Shown piece after piece: positions 17,902 to 27,948 of a stretch of DNA of 64,000 bases (the stretch's first letter is position 1; every line of letters begins with the position of its first letter). The position numbers were made by a program, and so were the translations under genes. Source of the DNA: JAVBPR01 sp031549485 (GTDB lineage Bacteria > Bacillota > Clostridia > Oscillospirales > Feifaniaceae); the NCBI GenBank assembly GCA_031549485.1, contig JAVBPR010000008.1:124001-188000 (forward strand). The letters are read 5' to 3'. The notes below the pieces were generated by a model that did not search any database, was not told the DNA's origin, and saw nothing but the letters and a program-made list of their open reading frames with translations.

Positions 17902-18198
17902 CGCAAAATTACCTTTCCATAAAAAACGGTTTTATAACTATATCCAGTATAACAACATAAAAAAGCGCATGATAGCTGTAATTTATGGCATAAAATCCTT
18001 TTTAACACATCATAATACCGGGGTTTTACCGCGCCTTATTTTAAGCGGCGGGATTGCAAAATTTTGCGCATTTCAAAAGCGAAGATTTTAGTCAGATTTT
18101 TCCATAAAATTCGACAAAATAAACTCAATATTGACAAAGCGTGTTACGTAATATAACATCAGATTATTAAGGGTCATTTTTGTGCATGGGATGGGGGT
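17902..18198. other. Intergenic region between divergent SLH and sigma factor genes
   Basis: About 300 bp with no gene. A weak inverted repeat TGTTA-N7-TAACA lies near 18143-18159. No promoter or RNA motif is recognised with confidence. Confidence 0.35.
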
Positions 18199-18795
18199 TT
18201 GCGCATGTTTTTTATGATTTTTGCGGCTATGCCGCTGGCGCTTTCTAACAACGAGTTTCATGAAATTTATTCAAAATATGAACAGCAGATTATGAAAACT
18301 TCGGCGTATGTCACACGCGCATGCCCGTCTAATTTCGACGATGTTTTTCAAGAGACCAGCATCAGCATGTATAAAAATCTTGAAAAATTCAAAACCTTTG
18401 AAAATCCTGTCGGCTGGCTGCATACCGTTGCCCAAAATCATCTTCATATGATTTATCGAAACGAAAAGAAGCGCGACAAAAAGTTTATCTCTATTGATGA
18501 TGATTTTTACCACGACCTTCCGTGCAGCACGCCCGATCCGCTTGCCACGCTGATTGAAGACGAAGACTATCAAATTCTTCAGAGCTTATTATCAAAGTTT
18601 AACAAGCAGTATTCCGCGGTTCTTGATTTGAAATATAATTACGGCTGCAACGTAAAAGAAATCTCCAAATCGCTAAACTTAAAAGAAATGAATGTTTATC
18701 AGATTCTGTCAAGATGCAAACGCGAGATTAAACGCAACATGAAAAAACAGCCGAAGGATTCGGATTCTTTAAAGGAGGCGAGTAAATATGAGTAA
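18199..18795 (+). CDS. ECF-type sigma-70 family RNA polymerase sigma factor
   Basis: About 198 residues. Region 2 is seen in DDVFQETSISMYKNLEKF and FENPVGWLHTVAQNHL. Region 4 is seen in NKQYSAVLDLKYNYGCNVKEI and the following helix-turn-helix ending VYQILSRCKREIKR. The start is uncertain: a TTG at 18199 or the ATG at 18205 or 18214, with only a weak G-rich ribosome binding site. The stop overlaps the next gene by 8 bp, so sigma and its membrane partner are translationally coupled. It probably directs its own operon and perhaps the secreted protein downstream. Confidence 0.87.
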   Translation: MRMFFMIFAAMPLALSNNEFHEIYSKYEQQIMKTSAYVTRACPSNFDDVFQETSISMYKNLEKFKTFENPVGWLHTVAQNHLHMIYRNEKKRDKKFISIDDDFYHDLPCSTPDPLATLIEDEDYQILQSLLSKFNKQYSAVLDLKYNYGCNVKEISKSLNLKEMNVYQILSRCKREIKRNMKKQPKDSDSLKEASKYE

Positions 18796-19552
18796 TAATA
18801 GGAAAGGTTTCGATTTCAAAAACGACCGGGAATTTGAAGAAATGCTTGGAAAAGCTTTTCGGGAAAACGACCAAAAAATCGCGGACGAAATCGCGGCAAT
18901 GCCCGACTTGCCTGTCAAAAAAGATAGTTATGACGTGATTATGGCAAAGATAGAAGCGCGCGAGGCGAAGACGCAGTCGCAAAAGACAGGAAAGCGCTTT
19001 CTTTTGGTCGCCGCCATTGTTGCTTTTCTTGTCGCCGGAACTATCGGCATTGCTTACGGTTTTAAAATCTGGTTTTTCAAGCCGTCAAGCACGGCGCAAA
19101 CCGACAGAGGTGTTGTTATCGTAACCGAAAATGACGACATTGCGGCGGGCTTGCTGATGCTTACATATAATGATATGCAAGCAAAAGTCGGTTTTAAATT
19201 ATTATTGCCACAAGCTCTTCCGGTTGCATTTAATATCGAGTCCTATTTGGCAGAACAGAATAAAGCATTAATCGTTTTTACAGATAGCATAAAAAGATTT
19301 ACATTATTTCAGGAGCAATTGCAAATTTCAACACAAAATAACGGAAATGGATTTGGCGGCGATTCAATCATTGATAAGATAACAATCCTTGGACTTGAAG
19401 CAAAAATTGTTAGTTCGAATAATACTCCAAATCAATACAGAGTAGACTTTCAAATCGATAATATCAGTTACTCTCTTTCTTTTCAAAATTTCAATACCGA
19501 AGATGCAAAAACAGTTCTTTCCGGCTTGGAATATTTTGAAGCCGAAAAATAA
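18788..19552 (+). CDS. Transmembrane anti-sigma factor-like protein
   Basis: A 254-residue single-pass membrane protein. A charged cytoplasmic part of about 60 residues resembles anti-sigma N-termini (FEEMLGKAF, ADEIAAMPDLP). It is followed by one membrane helix (FLLVAAIVAFLVAGTIGIAY, near 65-85) and an extracellular domain of about 165 residues. It starts inside the sigma gene with AAAGGAGG upstream. The arrangement fits the usual ECF sigma and anti-sigma pair, with the outer domain sensing an envelope signal. No known sensor family was recognised for the outer part. Confidence 0.77.
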   Translation: MSNNRKGFDFKNDREFEEMLGKAFRENDQKIADEIAAMPDLPVKKDSYDVIMAKIEAREAKTQSQKTGKRFLLVAAIVAFLVAGTIGIAYGFKIWFFKPSSTAQTDRGVVIVTENDDIAAGLLMLTYNDMQAKVGFKLLLPQALPVAFNIESYLAEQNKALIVFTDSIKRFTLFQEQLQISTQNNGNGFGGDSIIDKITILGLEAKIVSSNNTPNQYRVDFQIDNISYSLSFQNFNTEDAKTVLSGLEYFEAEK

Positions 19553-19567
19553 AATTTAATATTTTTT

Positions 19568-19603
19568 AAAGGGCGGAAGCAAGTTGCTTCCGCCCTTTTT
19601 TGT
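19568..19603 (+). terminator. Intrinsic terminator after the sigma/anti-sigma operon
   Basis: GGGCGGAAGCAA and TTGCTTCCGCCC pair almost without a loop and are followed by six T. Confidence 0.85.
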
Positions 19604-19708
19604 TTGATTTGTAAAATATTTGTCGTTTTTTGTTACATTTTGTCAAACTTTGCTTTCTTTTTGCATTAACAGTGCAGAACCCAAAAAAAGAAAAGGAAGG
19701 TAACGACA

Positions 19709-20113
19709 ATGACAAAAAGAAAAGTGACAAAAATAACGGCAATTATCCTTGTATTAATGTGTGTGGTAATGGTTAGCACCGCGCTCGCCTATCAGTATCT
19801 GTTTTGGACTAATACCGGTATCGGCAAGGTGAGCGCAACGGTGGCGCGGGCGACCGCCTCAACCGAGGCAACCCAAAATGTAAATACCGTATCGGTAACG
19901 GTCCAGCTCCAGCGCCTCTATAACGGCAGCTGGCAAAACTACGGCTCCTCTTATACCGCCACAAGGTCAAACTATTTTTATGTGGATATAAGCCGTGATA
20001 TTACTATCGAGCGGGGATATGCTTACCGAACGATGAGTATACATACCGTAATCCATAACGGAAAAACAGAAACCGCTTTCCCGATTTACAGCGGCGGCAT
20101 GGCATTTGCTTAA
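19709..20113 (+). CDS. Small secreted protein, DUF6147-like
   Basis: A 134-residue protein with a signal peptide (VTKITAIILVLMCVVMVSTA ending ALA). The mature part is beta-rich, with VSVTVQLQRLYNGSWQNYG and IERGYAYRTMSIHTVIHNG. This pattern (V-x-V ... L ... GSW ... G-x-x-YR) resembles the DUF6147 family of clostridial secreted proteins of unknown role. AGGAAGG precedes the ATG. It lies 150 bp after the sigma/anti-sigma operon and may be one of its targets. Confidence 0.72.
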   Translation: MTKRKVTKITAIILVLMCVVMVSTALAYQYLFWTNTGIGKVSATVARATASTEATQNVNTVSVTVQLQRLYNGSWQNYGSSYTATRSNYFYVDISRDITIERGYAYRTMSIHTVIHNGKTETAFPIYSGGMAFA

Positions 20114-20289
20114 AATTAAACCGAAACCTAAAGCTTCTTTCTTATTTTAGTAAAACAGTGAGATACGGAAAGGTGTGTAAAGTTTGAAACTTTACGCGCC
20201 TTAATCCGTTTTTTTATCGGATGTAAAATTATAGGAAAAAATAAAATGCACAAAAAAATAATAAAAAAGAAAGAAACAGGTGAAATGAA

Positions 20290-20631
20290 ATGGGCACAAA
20301 AAATTATCCGGAACTATTAGAGCAAAACAGGAAACCCTATTCAGAAATTCTTAAAAGCAAAATCCTCCGCGCCCCGATCAAGCTAAGCTATCATTTCTTA
20401 GAGACATGTTTGTTTACCGAGGAAAATATCCCTTATATTACTTACGGCATAAGAATCGAGCAGTTCGCAAACGGCAAAAAGACCGAAGAAACTTTTATCG
20501 ACATCATTGCCGACAAGGATGCCGGCGAAGCGTTCTTCAACAGCGTTGTAGCAAATTTTCTGACGCCAAAATTTTTAATAGATATTGCGACCAAATTTAT
20601 CGATGACACCTCCAAAGTCCTGCCAAACTAA
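20290..20631 (+). CDS. Conserved hypothetical protein, DUF6514-like
   Basis: A 113-residue soluble protein with no signal peptide. The stretch YGIRIEQFANGKKTEETFID, then IIADKDAGEAFFNSVVANF, LTPKFLIDIATKFIDD resembles DUF6514, a small clostridial family with no known function. AGGTGA lies 7 nt before the chosen ATG; an earlier out-of-frame ATG at 20285 is ignored. It has its own terminator. Confidence 0.7.
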   Translation: MGTKNYPELLEQNRKPYSEILKSKILRAPIKLSYHFLETCLFTEENIPYITYGIRIEQFANGKKTEETFIDIIADKDAGEAFFNSVVANFLTPKFLIDIATKFIDDTSKVLPN

Positions 20632-20653
20632 ATAAAAAGATAAGAACCGCAAT

Positions 20654-20685
20654 AAAGCAGCCCCGACAAATGTCGGGGCTGCTTT
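20654..20685. terminator. Intrinsic terminator after the DUF6514-like gene
   Basis: A perfect 15-bp stem starting AAAGCAGCCCCGACA around AA. Confidence 0.85.
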
Positions 20686-20794
20686 GTTGCCGGGAGCAAG
20701 GCGGCGCAGTATTTAGCGCGATAATCCCGATATCGTGATAGGTTGGGTCCCCCGAGGCTCAATAATCAACATTTCATGTAAAATAGCCCTAAAT

Positions 20795-20823
20795 TTGAGT
20801 ATTTTGTTTATATATGCTATGCT
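20795..20823 (+). promoter_or_regulatory. Putative promoter of the 956-aa SLH protein
   Basis: TTGAGT at 20795-20800, a 17-bp spacer and TATGCT at 20818-20823 resemble a housekeeping promoter. It lies 110 bp before the start codon in an otherwise empty 300-bp gap. Confidence 0.5.
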
Positions 20824-20934
20824 TTAGTTATAATGCCATATATTTATATGGAAATTTACACGCTTTTTATTGGTTTTAGACAATTTGCGTTCTAAATCTT
20901 AATAAAAAATCGACCGAAAGGCAAAGGTGATTTT

Positions 20935-23805
20935 ATGAAAAAGATTATCGCATTATCGCTATCCTTGGTTTTGTGTTTCTCGTTTTGTTTTCCGGTATTT
21001 GCCGCAAACGAAACTCCGGCAAATTTGAAGTTTGTTGACGTTCCCGAATCATACTGGGCGAGTAAAGAAATATATAGTTTCTACGAAGCCGGAGTTGTCG
21101 GCGGAACAAGCGACAATACTTTCTCGCCGGACAATCTTGTAAGGCGCTCGGAATTTTGTAAAATTCTTACCCTCGCTTTTGGCATAGCGCTTGACACTTC
21201 CGAAACAACAAGTTTTGCCGATGTTTCTCCAAGCGACTGGTTCTTCCCATATGTGCAAAGCTGCAAAAGCTATTTAATAAGCTATGTTATGCCCGGCAAC
21301 AAGCTGGAATTCCATCCAAATGAATATGCAAAACGCGAAGATATCGCCGTGGCGCTTGTTTTGCTTTTAGGATACTCTGCCGAAGACGCTGTAAATCCAA
21401 ACGCCGCAAAAGAAAGGTTTTCCGATTGCGGCGATCTTTCCCCGGAACTTCTTGCATATATCAGCGTCGCTACTGAACTTGGCCTTATCAACGGATACGG
21501 CGACGGAACTTTTCGCCCTAAGGAAAGTATTACAAGAGCTGAAACAATGGTTCTTGCCTCCCGCGCAAGCGAAAACTTTTTTGAACTTGATCCGGATTAC
21601 AGGGACTCAGGCGAGCTGTCGGTTAATACCACCGTCACTTATTCTGCTGACAAGAAGTCTGCCACATTGACCTTCTTGACAGAAGAGGGCGCGACAATTC
21701 GCGTTGACTGGGACAACAATGTTCCTTTGACCGCCACCGGCGACGGCAAAGCAACCGGAACTTACACCTATGTTTTTAATAACGAACAATATAAAGAGCT
21801 TTACATATACGCAACAAAAGGAAATAAAAAGTATTACGGCAATTTGTCGATTTCCAACGAGGCTTCCATGCCCGAGCTTTTTGTTGACGACTTTGTTGCA
21901 AATACAGAAGCACCGCAAATTACCATTTCCGGCACCCTTATTGTCGATAAATACGAAGACTGCCTGACCGTCAACGGTGTGCCTGTTGAAGTTTCCAAAA
22001 CCACGCATAAATGGAGCACGACAGTTCTTCTCCCCGAGGGCATAACAACTATAACTATAGTTGCTAAAAACTCAAAAGGTCAGACCGTTTCGGTCGAAAA
22101 AAAGGCTATCCGTATGCTTCCATCCTCTTTTCCGACTTTAACGATCGACTCTTTTCCGAATACCGTCAACACTCCGCAAATAACATTAACCGGCAGCTAC
22201 AAGCGCGGAAACGCCTACGAAGTTGACCGAGTTGAAGTCTATGATTATGTGAATAAAAAAATACACATTATCGGAAATAATCCTGTTTCCGGAACTTTCA
22301 GCAAAACGCTGCCTTTAAATCTCGGTTTAAACAAAATTTATTTTGCCGTCTATGATAAATACGGAAATCACATTACAAGAGAAATTTCAGTAACATATGA
22401 AAAGCAGCAAAATATTGTTTCACTTTACCTTGACGAGATTCCTTCGGTCTCGCTAACCCCCAGCGTTAAAATTTCCGGGCATATAACGTCGTCTGTGCCA
22501 AATGAACAAACAGGGCTTTTTATCAATGGCCAAAGATATTCTGTAACCACTTCAGACCGAAGCTTTTCGATTGATTATCCGCTTAATAAAGCCGGGAAAA
22601 ACGAGCTGAAAATATATGCGGAAACCGACAGCGGCAAATCCCCTATTACAACAGTTATCGTGGAACGCAAAGAGAACAGCAAATTCGCAACTATTAATAT
22701 CGACCCGTTCCCCGAATCTGTAGATAATGATAAATTTACAATTTCCGGCAACTATACAAAAGGCGAGTTCGATGTTGCAAAACTTGAGTTTCATGATTAT
22801 GTAGGCCAAAGACGCTTCGTTCTTCCTTCTAACAAAACTTCCGGCACCTTTAGTCAATCCGTGACATTATTACCCGGCGAGAATCGCTTTGCTCTTCAAT
22901 TAACCGATACTATGGGAAATCAAGTTTTTAAAGATGTAGAAGTTAATTTCACCGGTGTTTCATCTACCCTAAAACTTACTTTGGATTACCCAATCTCCTC
23001 GATTACCGTAGATCCGAATAAAGGCTATGTTGACATTTCCGGAAATGTCACCGGAAACACACTTGACGAAAACCCGCAGATATTTTTAAATGATACCGTC
23101 TATACAATGACCGCGAAAAACGGCGCCTTTACCGCGCGTTATTACCCCAAAAAAGACGGCGTTGAAATGTTAAATATTTACGCTAAAACTTCTGCGCAAA
23201 CAACAGACACTTTTACAAAACGATTACTATATCTTCTTCCGACAACGCTCCCGACAGTTACACTGGATCAAGCGGCGGCAACCGTCTATACTTCTTCGTA
23301 TCATCTCAGCGGAAGCTATGCGCGCGGAACAGGAAACGGTGTCAGCTCAATTGAAATTAAAAATTACGCTACCGGCGAAAAATTTATAGTGCCTGTCACA
23401 AATCCCTCTTCTGGAACTTTCGGAATTGATATTCCACTTATTAAAGGCGAAAATGCTCTAAGCGTTACTGTTTTAGACATGGACGCTCTTGAAGGTTATG
23501 CCAATGCTACGATAACTTATAGCAGTACTCCCAGCGGCAATTTTTATCTTGAGCTGCAGCTCGACAATTATTCATCTACTGTCTATGAAGACAGCATCAC
23601 TCTCTCCGGCACCCTTAAATCAAGCAATCCGCCGGCGGAATTATATTTCAACGGCAACTCTGTTCCGCTTGATTCAAACGGCCGTTTCTCGGTAACAATT
23701 TCGCTTGTCCCCGGCGATAATATCATTACTTATCAATATAAAGACCAATTTTTCAAAAATCTTTCACCGGGCAGTCTTACAATAAAATATATCGTTAATG
23801 AGTAA
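20935..23805 (+). CDS. SLH-domain surface protein with repeated Ig-like domains (956 aa)
   Basis: A signal peptide (MKKIIALSLSLVLCFSFCFP ... FAAN) is followed by three S-layer homology domains at residues about 30-215 (FVDVPESYWASKEI, FADVSPSDWFFPYV, FSDCGDLSPEL). The rest consists of about seven or eight repeated beta-sandwich units of some 85 residues. They carry recurring ISGxxT and TVxLDxxP segments and VPLxxGxNxI-type ends, like glucodextranase-B or Ig-like domains. It should be bound to the wall by the SLH part and display a long stalk. No enzyme domain is seen. AGGCAAAGGTG precedes the ATG. Confidence 0.9.
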   Translation: MKKIIALSLSLVLCFSFCFPVFAANETPANLKFVDVPESYWASKEIYSFYEAGVVGGTSDNTFSPDNLVRRSEFCKILTLAFGIALDTSETTSFADVSPSDWFFPYVQSCKSYLISYVMPGNKLEFHPNEYAKREDIAVALVLLLGYSAEDAVNPNAAKERFSDCGDLSPELLAYISVATELGLINGYGDGTFRPKESITRAETMVLASRASENFFELDPDYRDSGELSVNTTVTYSADKKSATLTFLTEEGATIRVDWDNNVPLTATGDGKATGTYTYVFNNEQYKELYIYATKGNKKYYGNLSISNEASMPELFVDDFVANTEAPQITISGTLIVDKYEDCLTVNGVPVEVSKTTHKWSTTVLLPEGITTITIVAKNSKGQTVSVEKKAIRMLPSSFPTLTIDSFPNTVNTPQITLTGSYKRGNAYEVDRVEVYDYVNKKIHIIGNNPVSGTFSKTLPLNLGLNKIYFAVYDKYGNHITREISVTYEKQQNIVSLYLDEIPSVSLTPSVKISGHITSSVPNEQTGLFINGQRYSVTTSDRSFSIDYPLNKAGKNELKIYAETDSGKSPITTVIVERKENSKFATINIDPFPESVDNDKFTISGNYTKGEFDVAKLEFHDYVGQRRFVLPSNKTSGTFSQSVTLLPGENRFALQLTDTMGNQVFKDVEVNFTGVSSTLKLTLDYPISSITVDPNKGYVDISGNVTGNTLDENPQIFLNDTVYTMTAKNGAFTARYYPKKDGVEMLNIYAKTSAQTTDTFTKRLLYLLPTTLPTVTLDQAAATVYTSSYHLSGSYARGTGNGVSSIEIKNYATGEKFIVPVTNPSSGTFGIDIPLIKGENALSVTVLDMDALEGYANATITYSSTPSGNFYLELQLDNYSSTVYEDSITLSGTLKSSNPPAELYFNGNSVPLDSNGRFSVTISLVPGDNIITYQYKDQFFKNLSPGSLTIKYIVNE

Positions 23806-23842
23806 AGGCATCGACGATGCAGGGAAAACGGCATAAACACAC

Positions 23843-23879
23843 AAAAATCCGTCTAACTAATATAGTTAGACGGATTTTT
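23843..23879. terminator. Bidirectional terminator between convergent genes
   Basis: A perfect 17-bp stem (AAAAATCCGTCTAACTA and its complement) around ATA, between the SLH gene and the convergent WG-repeat gene. Confidence 0.88.
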
Positions 23880-23897
23880 CATAGTTTTATTTATAAT

Positions 23898-25370
23898 TTA
23901 CATTTCGGGAATTGTTATGACAAACCAATTTCCGTTTTTCCTTGCAAGCGCGAAGCCCTCACGAAGCTCGGAAACATAATCATACTCCATCTCGATTACT
24001 AAATTTCCTGCCTTATCGATAAAGCCGAATTTGGCGTCTGAATTGCGCTCGCCGAAATATATTTTGCCGCTCGGGGAATTGCCGACCAAAGCAAAATTGC
24101 CAATAAAATTGGACGCATAATCATAATTAAAATCAATGACTTCATTTCCGCTTGTGTCGACAAAGCCGAATTTGCCGGCTTTTTTAACTCTGGCAAGCCC
24201 GTTTGCAAAATATGGCGCATCAGGGTATTCATATGTACTATATAAATCATGCTTATCAAAATCATAAATACAAGGGACAACAAGCTTTCCGGTTTTGTCG
24301 ATAAACCCCAATTTATCATCCTTTTTTACAGGAGCGTATCCTTGCTTAAACTCACCCGTAAATTCGTAAATTAGCGGAACAACTTCTTCGCCGCTTGTGT
24401 TAATATATCCCCATTTGCCGATATATGGATTCGCCATTCCGCTATGCGCCATGCCGCTGAAAGAATCAACACTGACCGAGCACATTCCTTCGCTAAAATT
24501 GCCGGCATAATTTCCCGCAAAATCATCCACACCGTCATATTTCAAGGGCACAATTTCTTTACCGGTTATATCGATATAAGCAAATTTATCAGGATTTCCG
24601 TCTTCGGTACAAACCCAAGTAATATCTTCATAAAATCCGCCAATCATATAATACTTCGGCTCGATAATTATTTGCCCGGAATTATCAATAAAACCTTGTT
24701 TGGAGTCATCGCTTTCGAAGATAAAGCCTTTGCCGGAGATATCGGATTTCAAAAAGTTATATTGAAACGGGATTACAATATTTCCAGTTTTGTCGATAAC
24801 GCCGTATTTATTACCACTACAGCAGACGGCCAGTCCATTTATAAAGGGAAAGGCTTTTGTATATTTGAAAGGAATTACGGTTTCGCCGTTTCTGTCAATA
24901 TATCCGTACAAAACATCATTTAATGAAAAATTGCCTTTTGACACAACAAACAAAGCTTCATTAAATGCGAATAGTTGTACATCCTGCTCAAAATTAAATT
25001 GAATCAATTTTTTGTTTTTTGTATCTATAGCGAAATTAGCATTCGCATAGCTTGGGACATAAATGCCGTCTTCACTGTATTCTGTACTTCCAAGAGGCTT
25101 ATCGGTAGAATAAACAACCTTTCCAGTTGTATCAATAAAAAAACTTTTAAACGCATCACTGGCAAGAACAAGTCCATTTTCGAAACGCTCGTTGTAATTA
25201 ATTATTACATTATTCTGCACCGGCACTATTTTAATTGTATCCCCGCTCCGGTCAGGAGTTGCCATGCCAAGATCAGTTTCGGTAACTTTTTCGTTCATGG
25301 TCGGATTTGCAACGCAAGCAGAAAAAATAAAGGTAGCGGTAATTAAAGCTGTAAAAATTTTTAATTTCAA
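23898..25370 (-). CDS. WG-repeat lipoprotein (490 aa)
   Basis: A lipoprotein signal with lipobox FSAC (Cys19) anchors the protein outside the membrane. From residue about 100 on there are about nine or ten WG-type repeats, each with a core like KFGFVDTSGNEVIDFNYD, KLGFIDKTGKLVVPCIYD or KWGYINTSGEEVVPLIYE. WG repeats are common in Bacteroidota and Bacillota, fold as beta-rich units and have no defined activity; a binding role is usual. It is monocistronic, and the start follows a GGAGACGA sequence. Confidence 0.92.
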   Translation of the reverse strand: MKLKIFTALITATFIFSACVANPTMNEKVTETDLGMATPDRSGDTIKIVPVQNNVIINYNERFENGLVLASDAFKSFFIDTTGKVVYSTDKPLGSTEYSEDGIYVPSYANANFAIDTKNKKLIQFNFEQDVQLFAFNEALFVVSKGNFSLNDVLYGYIDRNGETVIPFKYTKAFPFINGLAVCCSGNKYGVIDKTGNIVIPFQYNFLKSDISGKGFIFESDDSKQGFIDNSGQIIIEPKYYMIGGFYEDITWVCTEDGNPDKFAYIDITGKEIVPLKYDGVDDFAGNYAGNFSEGMCSVSVDSFSGMAHSGMANPYIGKWGYINTSGEEVVPLIYEFTGEFKQGYAPVKKDDKLGFIDKTGKLVVPCIYDFDKHDLYSTYEYPDAPYFANGLARVKKAGKFGFVDTSGNEVIDFNYDYASNFIGNFALVGNSPSGKIYFGERNSDAKFGFIDKAGNLVIEMEYDYVSELREGFALARKNGNWFVITIPEM

Positions 25371-25469
25371 ATAAATCGTCTCCTTTCTTTAGCTAATAAT
25401 AGCATTCTTTAAAGCTAATGGCAAAGGTTGCAACAAAATGCTATACTAAAAACAAAAAGGAGTAAAACA

Positions 25470-26705
25470 ATGAAAAGAATTTTATTGATAATATTAATAG
25501 TACTCCTCATTACACCTCTTGTTTACATAAATGCCTCTGCTGAAAACATTATTATATGGTGTAATAATGTTCCGGTTGAAGTAAACGGAATAACCATCGC
25601 ATCGGCAGGCTATGACTATACGGATGCAAACGGCAAAAGCTTCCCGATTTCGCTTTTATATGCTGACACTCATTATTTGCCTATAAGAGCGTTTGCTGAA
25701 ATGTTTAATAAAGATGTCAATTTTAGCGCAGAGGATTGCGAAATTTTTCTTACTTCAAAAGGCGGTCCTGCTCCGGAAATAAAGGAAAATAGCCCTTCTC
25801 CAAAAAGTGTATCAACTATTGAGGTAGAAGCCGCTCTTAACTGTTTTAGTGTATCGGTAGACGGCAAAAGGGTTATATCAAAAGGGGAAAAATATACTTG
25901 CGAAGATACAAAAATTCCTTCTTCTTTAGTTATTAAAGGCATAACGTATCTGCCGATTAACAAGGTCGGCGAGATACTTGATCAAATAGTTGCAGGATAC
26001 AGCAACTTGATTTGTGTCGGTTCTAATAAGTACCTCTATGATTATGCTGATTTCCCCGGAATTCCCGATTTTAGTTCGATAAGTAGCTGGCCACGGATAG
26101 ATAATAGCGTGCCAATCGATGTCGGCCCTTACTATTGTGCGACATATGAATATGAAAATTTGTACCTGAGAAATTTAGTTGCCTACCGTCAGATTTTGAC
26201 GCAAAACGGATTTCGCCTTACCTTTGCTTTAGAAAAAAGCCCCTCGTTTTGGTATACATATGTAAATCCTCAAACGTCACAAGCTTTAACCTTAGTCGCC
26301 GCCAAAAAAGGATTCAGCATCACTTGTATGCGCGGCATACCGATAGATGGATATTATCCAGAATTCCCGACTGTTATCGATTACGGCATGCGCAAAAATT
26401 ATATCCCGGATATTTTAACCAACACCGATATAGATTATTATAATCATTTTTATGTATATTCCATTGAGCAGCCTGATGCTATAAATCCCATAATTCTTTT
26501 AAGGCAAGACGGATTTAAAGATATTGACACTAATACGCTTAAATCTTTAAATATTCCGATTTATTCAAGCGATGCACTGGCGGTGAAAAAAGATAATATT
26601 ATCGTAGTAGCATACACATCATACCCGGACAGCTCCTCTGCTACCTGCGAATTGTATATTGTTTGCATAGATATTTCGTACGCTACAACAAACAAGGAGA
26701 GATAA
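25470..26705 (+). CDS. Secreted protein with two copper-amine-oxidase-N-like (stalk) domains, paralogue 1
   Basis: The start ATG follows AAGGAG by 8 nt; a longer reading lacks a ribosome binding site. A signal peptide (MKRILLIILIVLLITPLVYI ... ASA) precedes two stalk-type domains. They have VEVNGITI ... TDANGKSFPISLLYADTHYL PIRAFAEMF and VSVDGKRVISKGE ... TYLPINKVGEIL. The C-terminal half has two related blocks around DFPGIPDF and EFPTVIDYG, ending KKDNIIVVAY and a Cys-rich LYIVCID. Despite the domain name there is no amine oxidase; such domains are wall-binding or structural in Clostridia. Four bases separate it from its closest paralogue. Confidence 0.82.
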   Translation: MKRILLIILIVLLITPLVYINASAENIIIWCNNVPVEVNGITIASAGYDYTDANGKSFPISLLYADTHYLPIRAFAEMFNKDVNFSAEDCEIFLTSKGGPAPEIKENSPSPKSVSTIEVEAALNCFSVSVDGKRVISKGEKYTCEDTKIPSSLVIKGITYLPINKVGEILDQIVAGYSNLICVGSNKYLYDYADFPGIPDFSSISSWPRIDNSVPIDVGPYYCATYEYENLYLRNLVAYRQILTQNGFRLTFALEKSPSFWYTYVNPQTSQALTLVAAKKGFSITCMRGIPIDGYYPEFPTVIDYGMRKNYIPDILTNTDIDYYNHFYVYSIEQPDAINPIILLRQDGFKDIDTNTLKSLNIPIYSSDALAVKKDNIIVVAYTSYPDSSSATCELYIVCIDISYATTNKER

Positions 26706-26709
26706 ACAG

Positions 26710-27948
26710 ATGAAACGAATTCGAGCAATAACATTAACTTTGATTTTCATTGTAGCTCTTTTCCCTATACCAGCCCGCGCCGAAAATATTCTTGCATGGC
26801 CTAATAAATTCGATGTTTGGGTAAGCGGAGTGAGAATCTCCGCTGCAGGTTATGATTATACCGATGCAAACGGAAGAAGTTTTCCGCTTTCGATTACTTA
26901 TGCAGAAACACCGTATCTGCCGATAAGAACATTTTCCGAAATATTTAATAAAGATATCAACTTCAATGCCGAGGATTGCGAAATTTTCCTTACTTCAAAA
27001 GACGGTCCCGCTCCGGAGGTGAAGAAAACCGAGCTTCAATCCGCAACTGTATCAACCGCTAAGGTAGATGTTGCGTTTAACTGCTTTAATATATCAATTG
27101 ACGGCAAAAGAGTTATATCAAAAGGGGAAGATTATAATTGCGCTATAGGCGAAATCCCATCTTCGTTAGTGTTTGAAGGTATAACATATATTCCGCTTAC
27201 CAAGGTTGGAGAAATAATGGGAAAAATAGTTTCCAACGGCAATGGTATGATTTGCGTCGGCAATTATTTGTCCTGCCAAGGATATATTGATTTCCCCGGA
27301 ATTCCCGACTTTAACGCGATATTAACAAAGAGACAAACAAAAAATATCGGCACGGTAAACGTCGGTCCTTATTATTGTGCAACATACAATTATACAATTA
27401 AGGATGGAACGGAGGTACCTGCCTACCGACAGCTTTTGCTTGAAAATGGATTTTTCTTGTTCTACGGGCAGAAAACCCCTCATCATTATTATAGGTATAT
27501 AAACTTTCAAACGTCAGAAACTGTAAGCATAAATGTAAGTGGAAGTCCTGCAATAACCTGTACTAGCGGCATTCCGCCAAAAGGGTATTATCCAGAATTC
27601 CCGACGGTTATCGATTACGGCATGCGCCATAATGATGCCCCGAGTATTCTAACCAATACCGATATAGATTTTTATAATCATTCTTACTTATATTCTGAGC
27701 GCTATCCTACTCCTGGCTTACCTATTGCTATTTTGAAAGCAGATGGGTTTGAAGAAATCAGCCATGATGATCTTAATTCTTTAAATATCCCCTATCGCAC
27801 TTATTCAAGCGATGTATTGGCTGTGAAAAAAGATAATATCGTAGTAATGTCATACATCACTCAAAGAGGAAGCCTTGGTGCCGGCAGCACCGTGCATATT
27901 GTTTGTATAGATACTTCAATTAAAAACCCGTTTATAGCCCAAAATTGA
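26710..27948 (+). CDS. Secreted stalk-domain protein, paralogue 2
   Basis: A 412-residue tandem duplicate of the preceding gene with the same plan. It has a signal peptide ending PARA, stalk domains with VWVSGVRI ... TPYLPIRTFSEIFNKD and ISIDGKRVISKGED, then DFPGIPDF, EFPTVIDYGM and VKKDNIVVMSY. The two proteins appear roughly half identical by eye. Its AAGGAG ribosome binding site lies within the last codons of paralogue 1, so the two are co-transcribed. Function is unknown. Confidence 0.82.
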   Translation: MKRIRAITLTLIFIVALFPIPARAENILAWPNKFDVWVSGVRISAAGYDYTDANGRSFPLSITYAETPYLPIRTFSEIFNKDINFNAEDCEIFLTSKDGPAPEVKKTELQSATVSTAKVDVAFNCFNISIDGKRVISKGEDYNCAIGEIPSSLVFEGITYIPLTKVGEIMGKIVSNGNGMICVGNYLSCQGYIDFPGIPDFNAILTKRQTKNIGTVNVGPYYCATYNYTIKDGTEVPAYRQLLLENGFFLFYGQKTPHHYYRYINFQTSETVSINVSGSPAITCTSGIPPKGYYPEFPTVIDYGMRHNDAPSILTNTDIDFYNHSYLYSERYPTPGLPIAILKADGFEEISHDDLNSLNIPYRTYSSDVLAVKKDNIVVMSYITQRGSLGAGSTVHIVCIDTSIKNPFIAQN

